This document shows, in pieces, positions 17,002-25,001 of a DNA stretch of 64,000 bases. The stretch is from Lachnospiraceae bacterium (GTDB lineage: Bacteria > Bacillota > Clostridia > Lachnospirales > Lachnospiraceae), in assembly GCA_022792885.1 (NCBI GenBank), contig JAAWBX010000036.1, forward strand, positions 186,001 to 250,000, written 5' to 3'. Each line of letters opens with the position of its first letter. Within the stretch, counting starts at the first letter, position 1. The position numbers and the translations under genes are program-made. The notes below the pieces were generated by a model. That model searched no databases. It saw only the letters and a program-made list of their open reading frames with translations, and was not told the origin of the DNA.

Positions 17002-17643
17002 TTATTTCGTTCCGAAAATCCGGTCGCCCGCATCCCCCAGGCCCGGACAGATGTATGCGTTCTCATTCAGGCAGCGATCCACATGCCCGCAGTACACTTC
17101 CACATCCGGATGTTCCTTCTGCATCCGCTCAATGCCCTCCGGCGCCGCGATAATAGACATGAACTTAATATTCCGACCCCCGTGCTTCTTAATGAAATTG
17201 ACGGCGGCCACGGCGGAACCGCCGGTCGCCAGCATCGGATCCAGAACCACGATGGTCCGCAATTCGATCGGACTGGGAAGCTTGCAGTAATACTCATGAG
17301 GTTCATGGGTATCGTGGTCGCGGTACAAACCGATATGACCCACCTTCGCCGTGGGTACCAGGGCCAAAATCCCGCTCACCATCCCAAGGCCCGCTCTTAA
17401 AATCGGGACGATCGCAAGCTTTTTCCCCGAAATCATGGGACTGAGACAGGTCTCAAGCGGCGTCTCAATCTCCACGTCCTCCAAAGGCAGATCCCGCAGG
17501 GCCTCATACCCCATCAGCATGGCAATTTCCTCGACCAGCTTGCGGAACTCGTTCGTTCCGGTTTCCTTGCTTCGCAACATGGAAATCTTATGCTGAATCA
17601 ACGGATGATCAAATACGGTAACATTTTCATATGATTGATACAT
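17002..17643 (-). CDS. upp: uracil phosphoribosyltransferase
   Basis: 213 residues after choosing the ATG at 17643 (AGGAGGAAGCAC directly upstream); the open frame continues 34 codons further upstream, but that part runs through the promoter. The PRPP-binding loop is [12 protein letters not shown], and the C-terminal [17 protein letters not shown] is typical. It salvages uracil with PRPP to give UMP. It has its own promoter and terminator. Confidence 0.97.
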   Translation of the reverse strand: MYQSYENVTVFDHPLIQHKISMLRSKETGTNEFRKLVEEIAMLMGYEALRDLPLEDVEIETPLETCLSPMISGKKLAIVPILRAGLGMVSGILALVPTAKVGHIGLYRDHDTHEPHEYYCKLPSPIELRTIVVLDPMLATGGSAVAAVNFIKKHGGRNIKFMSIIAAPEGIERMQKEHPDVEVYCGHVDRCLNENAYICPGLGDAGDRIFGTK

Positions 17644-17698
17644 GTGCTTCCTCCTGACGTGTCTCTCCCGATCCTGCTCTTCCATAGAATTCGGTATC

Positions 17699-17727
17699 AT
17701 TATAACGAATCCGGACCCGTTTTGCAA
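17699..17727 (-). promoter_or_regulatory. promoter of upp
   Basis: TTGCAA, 17-base spacer, TATAAT on the minus strand. The -35 lies just past the stop of the ABC exporter gene, so no terminator fits between them. Confidence 0.8.
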
Positions 17728-17731
17728 GGTA

Positions 17732-19642
17732 TTATTCCAGTTCAAAAGCGCCGGTATAAAGCTGATAGTATTTCCCTTTCTCCCCGATCAGTTTTTCATG
17801 GCTGCCCCGCTCAAGAATCCGGCCGTGTTCGAGTACCAGGATCATATCGGAATTTTTTACCGTGGAAAGCCGGTGAGCGATCACAAAAACCGTTCTCCCC
17901 TTCATCAGCGCGTCCATGCCCCTCTGAACAATAGACTCGGTTCTGGTATCGATGGAGGAGGTGGCCTCGTCTAAAATCATGACCGGCGGATCGGCCACAG
18001 CCGCCCGGCTGATCGCGAGAAGCTGCCTCTGTCCCTGAGACAGGTTGCTGCCGTTCCCCGACAGAGGCGTCTGATAGCCGTTTGGCAGCCTCAGGATAAA
18101 ATCATGAGCTCCCGAAAGCTTCGCCGCGGACACGCATTCTTCGTCGGTCGCGTCAAGCCGTCCGTAACGGATATTCTCCATCACGGTCCCCGTAAACAAA
18201 TTGGTATCCTGCAAAACGATTCCCAGCGACCGGCGCAGATCGCTCTTGCGAATCTTATTGATATTGATCCCGTCATAACGAATCTTGCCGTCCGCAATGT
18301 CATAAAACCGGTTTAACAGATTCGTAATCGTCGTTTTCCCGGCGCCGGTCGCCCCCACAAACGCCACCTTCTGGCCCGGTTTCGCAAACAAACTGACCTG
18401 ATGCAGAACCGGTTTGCCCGCCTCATATTCAAAATCCACATCCAGCAACTGGACTTCGCCGGCCAGCCTCGTGTAAGTGATCTCTCCCGTCTCCTTATGG
18501 GGATGCTTCCAGTACCATTTTCCGGTGCGCTCGTCGCATTCCACGACCCGGCCGTTTTCCTCTCTGCCGTTCACAAGCGTCACGTAACCTTCATCCGTTT
18601 CGGGTTCCTCATCAATCAGGCCAAAGATTCGGTCCGCGCCGGCCAGACCCATGACCACCGAATTTACCTGCTGAGATACCTGATTGATATTCCCTGCAAA
18701 CTGCTTTGTCATATTCAAAAACGGGACCACCACGCTGATGGAAAGCGGAAGGCCCGAAAGGCTTACATTCGAAACGCCGGACGCCAAGAGCGCCCCGCCG
18801 CAGAGGGCCACGATCACGTAAAGAACGTTTCCGATGTTGTTAAGAATCGGCCCCAACGTATTGGCGTACTGGTTTGCCCGGAAGGATTCTTCGAACAGTC
18901 GTTCATTGATTCGGTCAAAATCGGCCTGACTCTCCTTTTCATGGCAGAACACTTTGACCACTTTCTGGCCGTTCATGATCTCCTCCACAAAACCTTCCGC
19001 TCTCCCCACGGCCTCCTGCTGACGGATAAAATACCGGGAAGCTCCGCCGCCGACCTTTCCGGTAATCAAAAACATAAGAACCACCCCGACCAGTACCACC
19101 AACGCCAGCCACAGGCAATAATAAAACATAAGCGTCAAAACCGTAAGCGAGATCACCGCCGAGTTCAGAAGCTGCGGAAAACTCTGGGAAATCATCTGGC
19201 GGAGCGTATCGATATCGTTGGTATAATAACTCATAATATCGCCATGGTTGCGGGTATCAAAATATCGGATCGGAAGATTCTGCATTCCGTTGAACATGTC
19301 TTCCCGCAATTTTCTCAGAGCTCCCTGCGTAATAATAGCCATCATCTGATTATAGATCAAGCTTGAAATCAAAGAGAGTACGTAGAAGAAAACCAAGATA
19401 CCCACAAACGTCAAAATCTTCCCGCCGACCGGATCCCAGTCGCCGCTCATCCAGCTGCTTTCCACCAAGGCGATAATATTCTGCATAAAAACGGACGGAA
19501 TCGAACTTACCACCGCGCTGAACAGGATACAGACAACCGTAAGCGGAAGCATCACCGGATAAAAACCAAACAAAGTCTTTAACAGCCGAAACGTCGTCCG
19601 GCCCTTTTTTGCCGTCTTTTCTTTATTTTGCATCTTCCTCAC
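17732..19642 (-). CDS. ABC exporter half-transporter, subunit B (membrane plus ATPase)
   Basis: 636 residues: six-helix type IV membrane domain (about 1-330), then an ATPase domain with Walker [10 protein letters not shown], Walker [11 protein letters not shown] with the catalytic Glu, and His switch IAHRLST. Its signature motif is LSQGQ instead of LSGGQ. Between the membrane and ATPase parts there is an insertion near residues 345-395 ([13 protein letters not shown] region) seen in some Clostridia exporters. It overlaps its partner gene by 20 bases, and the two should form a heterodimer. Substrate unknown; relatives export drugs, peptides or lipids. Confidence 0.9.
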   Translation of the reverse strand: MRKMQNKEKTAKKGRTTFRLLKTLFGFYPVMLPLTVVCILFSAVVSSIPSVFMQNIIALVESSWMSGDWDPVGGKILTFVGILVFFYVLSLISSLIYNQMMAIITQGALRKLREDMFNGMQNLPIRYFDTRNHGDIMSYYTNDIDTLRQMISQSFPQLLNSAVISLTVLTLMFYYCLWLALVVLVGVVLMFLITGKVGGGASRYFIRQQEAVGRAEGFVEEIMNGQKVVKVFCHEKESQADFDRINERLFEESFRANQYANTLGPILNNIGNVLYVIVALCGGALLASGVSNVSLSGLPLSISVVVPFLNMTKQFAGNINQVSQQVNSVVMGLAGADRIFGLIDEEPETDEGYVTLVNGREENGRVVECDERTGKWYWKHPHKETGEITYTRLAGEVQLLDVDFEYEAGKPVLHQVSLFAKPGQKVAFVGATGAGKTTITNLLNRFYDIADGKIRYDGININKIRKSDLRRSLGIVLQDTNLFTGTVMENIRYGRLDATDEECVSAAKLSGAHDFILRLPNGYQTPLSGNGSNLSQGQRQLLAISRAAVADPPVMILDEATSSIDTRTESIVQRGMDALMKGRTVFVIAHRLSTVKNSDMILVLEHGRILERGSHEKLIGEKGKYYQLYTGAFELE

Positions 19643-21368
19643 CCGCCTTATTCTGAGATTCGTAAATCTCCCGATAAATCTCGTTCTTCTTCATCAGTTC
19701 CTCGTGCGTGCCGATCCCGTGAATCATACCGCCTTCCATAACCAGAATCCGGTCCGCGTCCTGAACCGAAGATATTCTCTGAGCAATAATGATTTTTGTT
19801 GTTTCCGGGATAAATTCCCGCAGGGCTTTCCGGATTCCGGCATCCGTATGGGTGTCGACCGCGCTCGTGGAATCATCCAGGATCAGGATCTTCGGCTTTT
19901 TTAAAAGAGCTCTGGCAATGCACAGACGCTGTTTCTGCCCACCGCTGAAATTCGCGCCGCCCTGCTCCACATGGGTGTGATAGCCTTCCGGAAGCGAAGA
20001 AAGAAATTCGTCGGCCTGAGCCAGACGGCAGGCTTCGATCATCTGCTCTTTTGTAGCGTCGGGGTTTCCCCAGCGCAGATTTTCAAAAACGCTGCCGGAA
20101 AACAGAACGTTTTTCTGAAGCACCACGGCTACCTGATTCCTCAGCGTTTTCAGGTCATACGCCCGCACATCCAGACCGCCCACCCGCACCGTACCCTCGG
20201 TCGCGTCGTAGAGCCTTGAAATCAACTGAATCAACGTAGATTTCGAAGACCCGGTCCCGCCGATGATACCGATCGTCTCACCGGAACGAATATGCAGATC
20301 AATCCCCGACAAAGCCATCCGTTCTGCCTGAAGCGAATATTTAAAACTGACTCCCGAAAAATCGATCGAGCCGTCCGACACCGTATAAACCGGTTCCGGC
20401 GGATTCGCAAGCGTACTTTCCTCCTTAAGCACTTCCACAATCCGCTTCCCCGATTCGCTGGCCAACGTAATCATAACAAACACCATGGAAAGCATCATAA
20501 GACTGCTCAAAATCATAAAGCTATAAGTAAGAAGGGCGGAAAACTGTCCCACATCCAAAGAAAGCCCCCGGCTGGTAATGATCGTATAGGAGCCGAAGGA
20601 AAGCACAAACACCATCACCACATACAAGCAAAACATCATCATCGGATTATTTAAAGCCAGTATCCGCTCGGCCCGGGTAAAATCCCGGCACACATCCCCC
20701 GCAGCCGCTCCGAACTTCTCTTTCTCGTAGTCTTCTCTCACATAGGACTTGACAACGCGCATGGCTTTTACATTTTCCTGAATCGATTCGTTTAACCGGT
20801 CATATTTCCGGAAAACAGCCCAAAACAAGGGCATGGTCTTCCGGATAACCAGCATCAGGCCAAAGGCAAGAAACGGCGCCACAAACAAAAAGATAAATGC
20901 CATCTTCCCGCCCATCACAAATGCCATGACAAACGCAAACGCCAGCATCAAAGGGCAGCGGATCGCCGCCCGGATAATCATCATATAAGCCAACTGCACG
21001 TTCATTACATCCGTCGTCATACGGGTCACCAGGGAGGAGGTGGAAAAACGGTCAATGTTTTCAAACGAATACTTCTGAATTTGATAAAACATATCCTTCC
21101 TGAGATTTTTGGCCAACCCGCAGGAAGCCTTCGCACAGGTCACGCCGGCCAGCGCCCCGAATAAAAGAGAAAAAAACGCCATCAGAACCAAACCCGCGCC
21201 GTATCCCGCCAGCTCCGAGAGCCCGCACCCCGCTTTGATCTGATTCACCAGACCCGCGATTCGAAAAGGAATCAGACATTCCAACACCACTTCCAGAGAA
21301 ACCAGAAGCGGCGTCGCGATCGACGCATTCTTATACTCACGAATACTTTTCGCCAATTCTCTCCACAT
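19623..21368 (-). CDS. ABC exporter half-transporter, subunit A (membrane plus ATPase)
   Basis: 581 residues: membrane domain about 1-320, then an ATPase domain with Walker A GGTGSSKST and canonical signature FSGGQ. The Walker B reads LILDDSTSAVD, with Asp replacing the catalytic Glu. Together with the LSQGQ of the partner this predicts one degenerate and one working ATP site, as in TM287/288- and BmrCD-type exporters. The switch region reads IAQRISS, Gln instead of the usual His, which also fits the degenerate site. First gene of the pair. Confidence 0.9.
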   Translation of the reverse strand: MWRELAKSIREYKNASIATPLLVSLEVVLECLIPFRIAGLVNQIKAGCGLSELAGYGAGLVLMAFFSLLFGALAGVTCAKASCGLAKNLRKDMFYQIQKYSFENIDRFSTSSLVTRMTTDVMNVQLAYMMIIRAAIRCPLMLAFAFVMAFVMGGKMAFIFLFVAPFLAFGLMLVIRKTMPLFWAVFRKYDRLNESIQENVKAMRVVKSYVREDYEKEKFGAAAGDVCRDFTRAERILALNNPMMMFCLYVVMVFVLSFGSYTIITSRGLSLDVGQFSALLTYSFMILSSLMMLSMVFVMITLASESGKRIVEVLKEESTLANPPEPVYTVSDGSIDFSGVSFKYSLQAERMALSGIDLHIRSGETIGIIGGTGSSKSTLIQLISRLYDATEGTVRVGGLDVRAYDLKTLRNQVAVVLQKNVLFSGSVFENLRWGNPDATKEQMIEACRLAQADEFLSSLPEGYHTHVEQGGANFSGGQKQRLCIARALLKKPKILILDDSTSAVDTHTDAGIRKALREFIPETTKIIIAQRISSVQDADRILVMEGGMIHGIGTHEELMKKNEIYREIYESQNKAGEEDAK

Positions 21369-21430
21369 AAGCTCTCCTCTCTTTCTTATCGGTGTCCAAA
21401 ACTTTCTTCTGCCAAAATCGGAAAAAATAG

Positions 21431-21464
21431 AAAAAGAGCCGGAAACCTATAAAAAGTTTCCGAC
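21431..21464 (-). terminator. terminator behind tRNA-Leu
   Basis: 9-bp stem GTCGGAAAC with GTTTCCGGC and a T-run (TCTTTTT) on the minus strand, between the tRNA and the ABC genes. Confidence 0.85.
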
Positions 21465-21484
21465 CCTTCGCCCCTGCCAAGGAA

Positions 21485-21567
21485 TGCGGATGGCGGGACT
21501 TGAACCCGCACGAGGTCGCCCCCGTCAGATTTTGAGTCTGATGCGTCTGCCATTCCGCCACATCCGC
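21485..21567 (-). tRNA. tRNA-Leu(CAA)
   Basis: 83-nt class II tRNA. Acceptor GCGGATG with CATCCGC and discriminator A; the anticodon loop CTCAAAA in stem TCAGA/TCTGA gives CAA; the T-arm loop is GTTCAAGTC. CCA is not encoded. Confidence 0.95.
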
Positions 21568-21597
21568 TTGTTCTTCAACATTCTTGACAACAGTAAT

Positions 21598-21626
21598 ATT
21601 CTAGCACACCTTTTTTAAAATAGCAA
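21598..21626 (-). promoter_or_regulatory. promoter of tRNA-Leu
   Basis: TTGCTA, 17-base spacer, TAGAAT on the minus strand, about 30 bases before the tRNA 5' end. Confidence 0.7.
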
Positions 21627-21662
21627 GTCCTTTTTTTCTTTACTGTAATAAATCCGGACATG

Positions 21663-22400
21663 TCACAAAACAAGCTCGAAAACTTCGCCCGGCCTTCGAA
21701 TCCTTCGAACTCGGTCCCGATAAGGTTCCGTTTTCGGATCCGAAAAAAAACGGTCAAATACCCCGTAGTCCTCCCAAAAATGCATGGGAAACACGACGGC
21801 CGCGCGAACGGTTCTCATAAAAGCATCCAATCCCCAGTCATATCGTTCTCCCTGCCTGGGATCCAGAGGGACGAAAGCCAGATCCAATGCCTCGTTTTCT
21901 AACTTTTTCATCTCGTCAAAAAAACGTCTCGTCATGTCCCGGTATTCCGCTTCGCTCTCTTCACCCGGCCACGTCCACCAGTTCAAATCGCCGGCGTGAT
22001 AAATGCGCTTTCCTTCCGCTTCCACCACAAAAGCCACCCCTTCATCCGTCGATTCCAGCGTCCGCACAGATACCTCCGCGTTCGCCGCCTGGCAGGTCAT
22101 CCTCTCATTTTTTCCGATATAAAAAATATTCCCTTCCGCTTCTTCGGGAATCCCGATCCTTTGCCGATATTTTTCACTCATTTTTGTATCTTTGGAAAGA
22201 ATGTACCTGACATGCGGATGTTCCCCGGCCAATGCAAAAATACCGTGTTGAAAATGATCCGCATGTTTATGGCTCACAAAAACAAACAGCGCTTTCTCCG
22301 GCGCAAAAACCGGCAGCTTCCCCTGATAATAATCAAACAGCAGCACACACCCGGACAATTCAACCGAAAAGCCGCTGTGTCCGATATACGTTACTTTCAC
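21663..22400 (-). CDS. MBL-fold metal-dependent hydrolase (UlaG-like group)
   Basis: 245 residues. Metallo-beta-lactamase fold: start motif VTYIGHSGFSVE, metal ligands in SHKHADH (residues about 43-49), HAGDLNWW and PMHFWED. The substrate is unknown. The start is a GTG at 22400 with AGGAG eleven bases upstream. It lies 69 bases behind the last hydrogenase subunit gene on the same strand, separated by a strong GC hairpin, so it may be a weakly expressed tail of that operon or a separate gene. Confidence 0.82.
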   Translation of the reverse strand: MKVTYIGHSGFSVELSGCVLLFDYYQGKLPVFAPEKALFVFVSHKHADHFQHGIFALAGEHPHVRYILSKDTKMSEKYRQRIGIPEEAEGNIFYIGKNERMTCQAANAEVSVRTLESTDEGVAFVVEAEGKRIYHAGDLNWWTWPGEESEAEYRDMTRRFFDEMKKLENEALDLAFVPLDPRQGERYDWGLDAFMRTVRAAVVFPMHFWEDYGVFDRFFSDPKTEPYRDRVRRIRRPGEVFELVL

Positions 22401-22421
22401 CGAATATTTTCTCCTGTTACA

Positions 22422-22447
22422 GGGCCGGCGAACTCTCCCGCCGGCCC
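22422..22447 (-). other. GC-rich intercistronic hairpin
   Basis: 9-bp perfect stem GGGCCGGCG with CGCCGGCCC around an eight-base loop. On the minus strand no T-run follows, so it looks more like an mRNA-stability or attenuation element at the end of the hydrogenase message than a standard terminator. Confidence 0.5.
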
Positions 22448-22469
22448 GATTTTTCCTCTGACAACCCGT

Positions 22470-22856
22470 TTATTCCTCCGGAATATTTTTCTCCCTCAGC
22501 TCCGAGAGCGGCGTTACCAGAATGTGCCCCTGACCGTCGAGAAGATTCTCCGGCATAAACAGTCGTTTAGACATATCCAGATTCTCAAAGGTAATCCCCA
22601 GCAGCTCATTCAATTCCCGTTCCGGCCAGGCGGCCGCCTGATCGTAAATCTCCGAAATAGACGGCAAAACCGTTTCACCCCGGATCTCATAGGACTCGAC
22701 ACAGGGCCCCATGTCATAATCATAGGTCACCACATTGGCGCCTTCCTTATCCGCGTAACCATGGATCATCACCAGTTTTTGTCCCGCCTCCCGCATCCTG
22801 CGGGCCACCGGCAGGATCTCTTCTCTGGTAATTTCAATTTTTTTGTTCTCCTGCAT
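22470..22856 (-). CDS. hydrogenase subunit of the NuoC/30-kDa family (MbhK-like)
   Basis: 128 residues, small for the complex I 30-kDa family but normal for group 4 hydrogenases. The signature stretch is YDQAAAWPERELNELLGITF, matching the conserved W-x-E-R-E-x-x-E-x-x-G element. It packs against the large and small subunits at the cytoplasmic face and has no cofactor of its own. Last gene of the hydrogenase operon, 11 bases after hypC. Confidence 0.82.
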   Translation of the reverse strand: MQENKKIEITREEILPVARRMREAGQKLVMIHGYADKEGANVVTYDYDMGPCVESYEIRGETVLPSISEIYDQAAAWPERELNELLGITFENLDMSKRLFMPENLLDGQGHILVTPLSELREKNIPEE

Positions 22857-22867
22857 CTCAAATCACC

Positions 22868-23101
22868 TCAATTTGTTATATCCGAAGCCGCGTCCGCCAC
22901 CTCCAGAAATGCCTCCAGGTCCTCCGCCGCCTGTTCTTCCGAAAGGCGCTCAATGGCAAAACCCGCGTGAACGATCACATATTCCCCGATCTTCGGTTCC
23001 CGGATAAAATCCACCCGGATTTTCCGGCGGACACCCAGGCTCTCGCCGACCGCTTCCGACCCGTTCAATTCCACAATCCGAAAAGGTACTGCCAGACACA
23101 T
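22868..23101 (-). CDS. hypC: hydrogenase maturation chaperone HypC
   Basis: 77 residues, normal length. It begins MCLAVP, and the N-terminal Cys2 is the residue that carries the Fe(CN)2CO precursor between HypD and the large-subunit apoprotein. The short beta-barrel sequence with IGEYVIVHAGFAIERL is typical. It sits between the ferredoxin-type and NuoC-type subunit genes, not with hypD and hypE, which lie about 16 kb away. Confidence 0.95.
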   Translation of the reverse strand: MCLAVPFRIVELNGSEAVGESLGVRRKIRVDFIREPKIGEYVIVHAGFAIERLSEEQAAEDLEAFLEVADAASDITN

Positions 23102-23126
23102 ATTTCACGCCTCTTTTCTCTCTGCC

Positions 23127-23567
23127 TTAAGATTCCGCACATGTTTCCGTCGTTTCCTCCGCCGCCTTTGCGGCCGGAGCCGGCGCTTTCGGTTTCGGCA
23201 CCGGTTTCTTTTTAATAAAAGTGCCGCTGACGAGCAGGTCCTTCTCGTCCTCCACCACCATCATATAATCTTTCGACATTTCAATCGCATGGCGGGAACA
23301 AAAATCCGCGCATAGCTGGCAAAACGTACAGGAACCCATATTGAAAGACATCGTGATCTGCTCTCCGTCTTCCACGGGAACGACTGTCTTCGTCATGGCC
23401 TGGGGCGCGCATACCCGCATACACAGACCGCAGTTGATACAAAGATCGGGATGATAAATGATTCGCCCCCGATACCCGTCGGGCGCCTCCGGAATCACCG
23501 CCGGAAAATTCTCCGTACTCGGCTTTCCGAAAACCTGTGCGACCGCTTCTTTCAAATAAGGAAACAT
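23127..23567 (-). CDS. hydrogenase 2x[4Fe-4S] ferredoxin subunit (NuoI/MbhN-like)
   Basis: 146 residues. Two complete cluster motifs, CINCGLCMRVC and CTFCQLCADFC, each of the CxxCxxCxxxC type, as in NuoI, EchF and MbhN. It carries electrons from soluble ferredoxin toward the small subunit. After the second motif follow about 55 residues with a Lys/Pro/Ala-rich tail (KKKPVPKPKAPAPAAKA) that is likely disordered. Its ATG overlaps the small-subunit stop (TGATG). Confidence 0.92.
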   Translation of the reverse strand: MFPYLKEAVAQVFGKPSTENFPAVIPEAPDGYRGRIIYHPDLCINCGLCMRVCAPQAMTKTVVPVEDGEQITMSFNMGSCTFCQLCADFCSRHAIEMSKDYMMVVEDEKDLLVSGTFIKKKPVPKPKAPAPAAKAAEETTETCAES

Positions 23568-24016
23568 CAGCTCATCCCCTCTCTCTTCTTCTTCAGGATT
23601 TCCGCCGCTTTAGCCAGCCCCGCAACGATCGCTTCCGGCTTCGGCGTACAGCCCGCCACCGAAACATCCACATGCGTATACTTATCCAGAGGCCCCGCCA
23701 CCGAGTAACTCCCCTTAAACACATTGCAGGAACGGGGGCAGGAACCTAACGACACCACCACTTTCGGTTCCGGAACCTGAGCCAGCACGCGAATCAGTTT
23801 ATCCTTCGACTGCAACGTAACCGGCCCGCTGACCACCACAATGTCCGCATGACGGGGCGTTCCCGTCAGCTTAAAACCAAACCTCTCCGCGTCATACCTG
23901 GGCGTCAGTACCGCTACCAGCTCAATATCACAGCCATTGCAGGAACCGGTGTTAATATGATACAGCCAGGGCGATTTTGCCGTGCTGTTTTCGATCAGTT
24001 TCTTAATCATAGCCAA
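23567..24016 (-). CDS. [NiFe] hydrogenase small subunit (NuoB/MbhJ-like)
   Basis: 149 residues, the short group 4 form with one [4Fe-4S] cluster. Cluster ligands are visible in GSCNGCDIE, SLGSCPRSC and AGCTPKPEAI. It has no twin-arginine signal, so the active site faces the cytoplasm, unlike periplasmic uptake hydrogenases. It links the ferredoxin subunit to the NiFe site in the large subunit encoded at the other end of the operon. Confidence 0.94.
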   Translation of the reverse strand: MAMIKKLIENSTAKSPWLYHINTGSCNGCDIELVAVLTPRYDAERFGFKLTGTPRHADIVVVSGPVTLQSKDKLIRVLAQVPEPKVVVSLGSCPRSCNVFKGSYSVAGPLDKYTHVDVSVAGCTPKPEAIVAGLAKAAEILKKKREGMS

Positions 24017-24022
24017 TTCCCC

Positions 24023-24988
24023 CTATAATCCGAACCAGACCAGCACCACGCTGAGCGCCGCCAAACCGGCCACAAAGGTCCAGAAAAACTTAAATACCTG
24101 CTCCACCTTCAGCCTGGCTGTCACGGCATGAGGCAGAGACATGCTTATAATCGTCACCGCAACGCATTCCAGAAGAAAAATCAGAGCGTCCACGGCCAAC
24201 ATCCCCGTACCGGCTCCCCCCAGAAACAGGGCTGAAAACAGGGCCGACATGATAAACATCTTTATGGCATGGCTCAATTTATAAACAGCCAGAGGCGGTC
24301 CGCTGTACTCAACCAGAGTTCCTTCGCAGATCTCCGTTTCCGCTTCCGCGATATCAAAAGGATGATTCCCCACCTCGCAGGGGATCACTAACAGCATTGC
24401 CACAGCGGCCGGAATCATACTCCATTTTGTGATCATCGGCCCGAACTGCGCCTGATATTCGGCAATCTGGGTCATGGAAAAAGTCAAACCGCCGATTCCG
24501 AACACCCCTCCCGCTTTCCGGCTGATCGCCAGGATCACCAGCACCAGCGGCAGTTCATAAGACATGATCGCCACCATCTCACGGGATAACCCGACGCCGG
24601 CATAGGGAGAACCGGACGCCGCGCCGCCCATAATGATGGATACGGCCGGAATGGTGAGCAGATAGATAATCACTACCAAATCCGCCACGCCGCCAAACGC
24701 CGTAAAACCAAAAATCGGGATAAACAGAGCCGTCACGATCAGACTGACAAAACCGATCAACGGCGCGCCCAGAAACATCGTCCTGGAAGCCGTTCTCGGA
24801 ATGATCGTTTCCTTTCCGAGAAGCTTCAGAAAATCATACAAAGGCTGGGCAATGGGAGGCCCGATTCTCCTCTGCATCCGGGCCACTACCTTCCGATCGA
24901 TACCGGCCAGCAAAAGCCCGGCAATCACACAGAACAGAAGGCCCGGAAACACCAGAATATAAAAGAGATTCCACAACATTTCGGTCAT
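24023..24988 (-). CDS. hydrogenase membrane anchor subunit (NuoH/MbhM-like)
   Basis: 321 residues, about eight membrane helices. NuoH hallmarks: RRIGPPIAQPLYDFLKL near residue 40 and PFDIAEAETEICEGTLVEYSG near residue 210. It joins the peripheral hydrogenase arm to the ion-pumping module. The start at 24988 is fixed by AGGAGGTGG upstream; an upstream in-frame ATG at 25063 would overlap the preceding subunit gene and add a basic, non-homologous stretch. Confidence 0.92.
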   Translation of the reverse strand: MTEMLWNLFYILVFPGLLFCVIAGLLLAGIDRKVVARMQRRIGPPIAQPLYDFLKLLGKETIIPRTASRTMFLGAPLIGFVSLIVTALFIPIFGFTAFGGVADLVVIIYLLTIPAVSIIMGGAASGSPYAGVGLSREMVAIMSYELPLVLVILAISRKAGGVFGIGGLTFSMTQIAEYQAQFGPMITKWSMIPAAVAMLLVIPCEVGNHPFDIAEAETEICEGTLVEYSGPPLAVYKLSHAIKMFIMSALFSALFLGGAGTGMLAVDALIFLLECVAVTIISMSLPHAVTARLKVEQVFKFFWTFVAGLAALSVVLVWFGL

Positions 24989-25001
24989 CTTCCGCCACCT
25001 C

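Noticed and set aside
22422..22447. Calling the GC hairpin a terminator of the hydrogenase operon.
   Set aside because: On the minus strand no T-run follows; a T-run is present only on the plus strand, where no gene ends.
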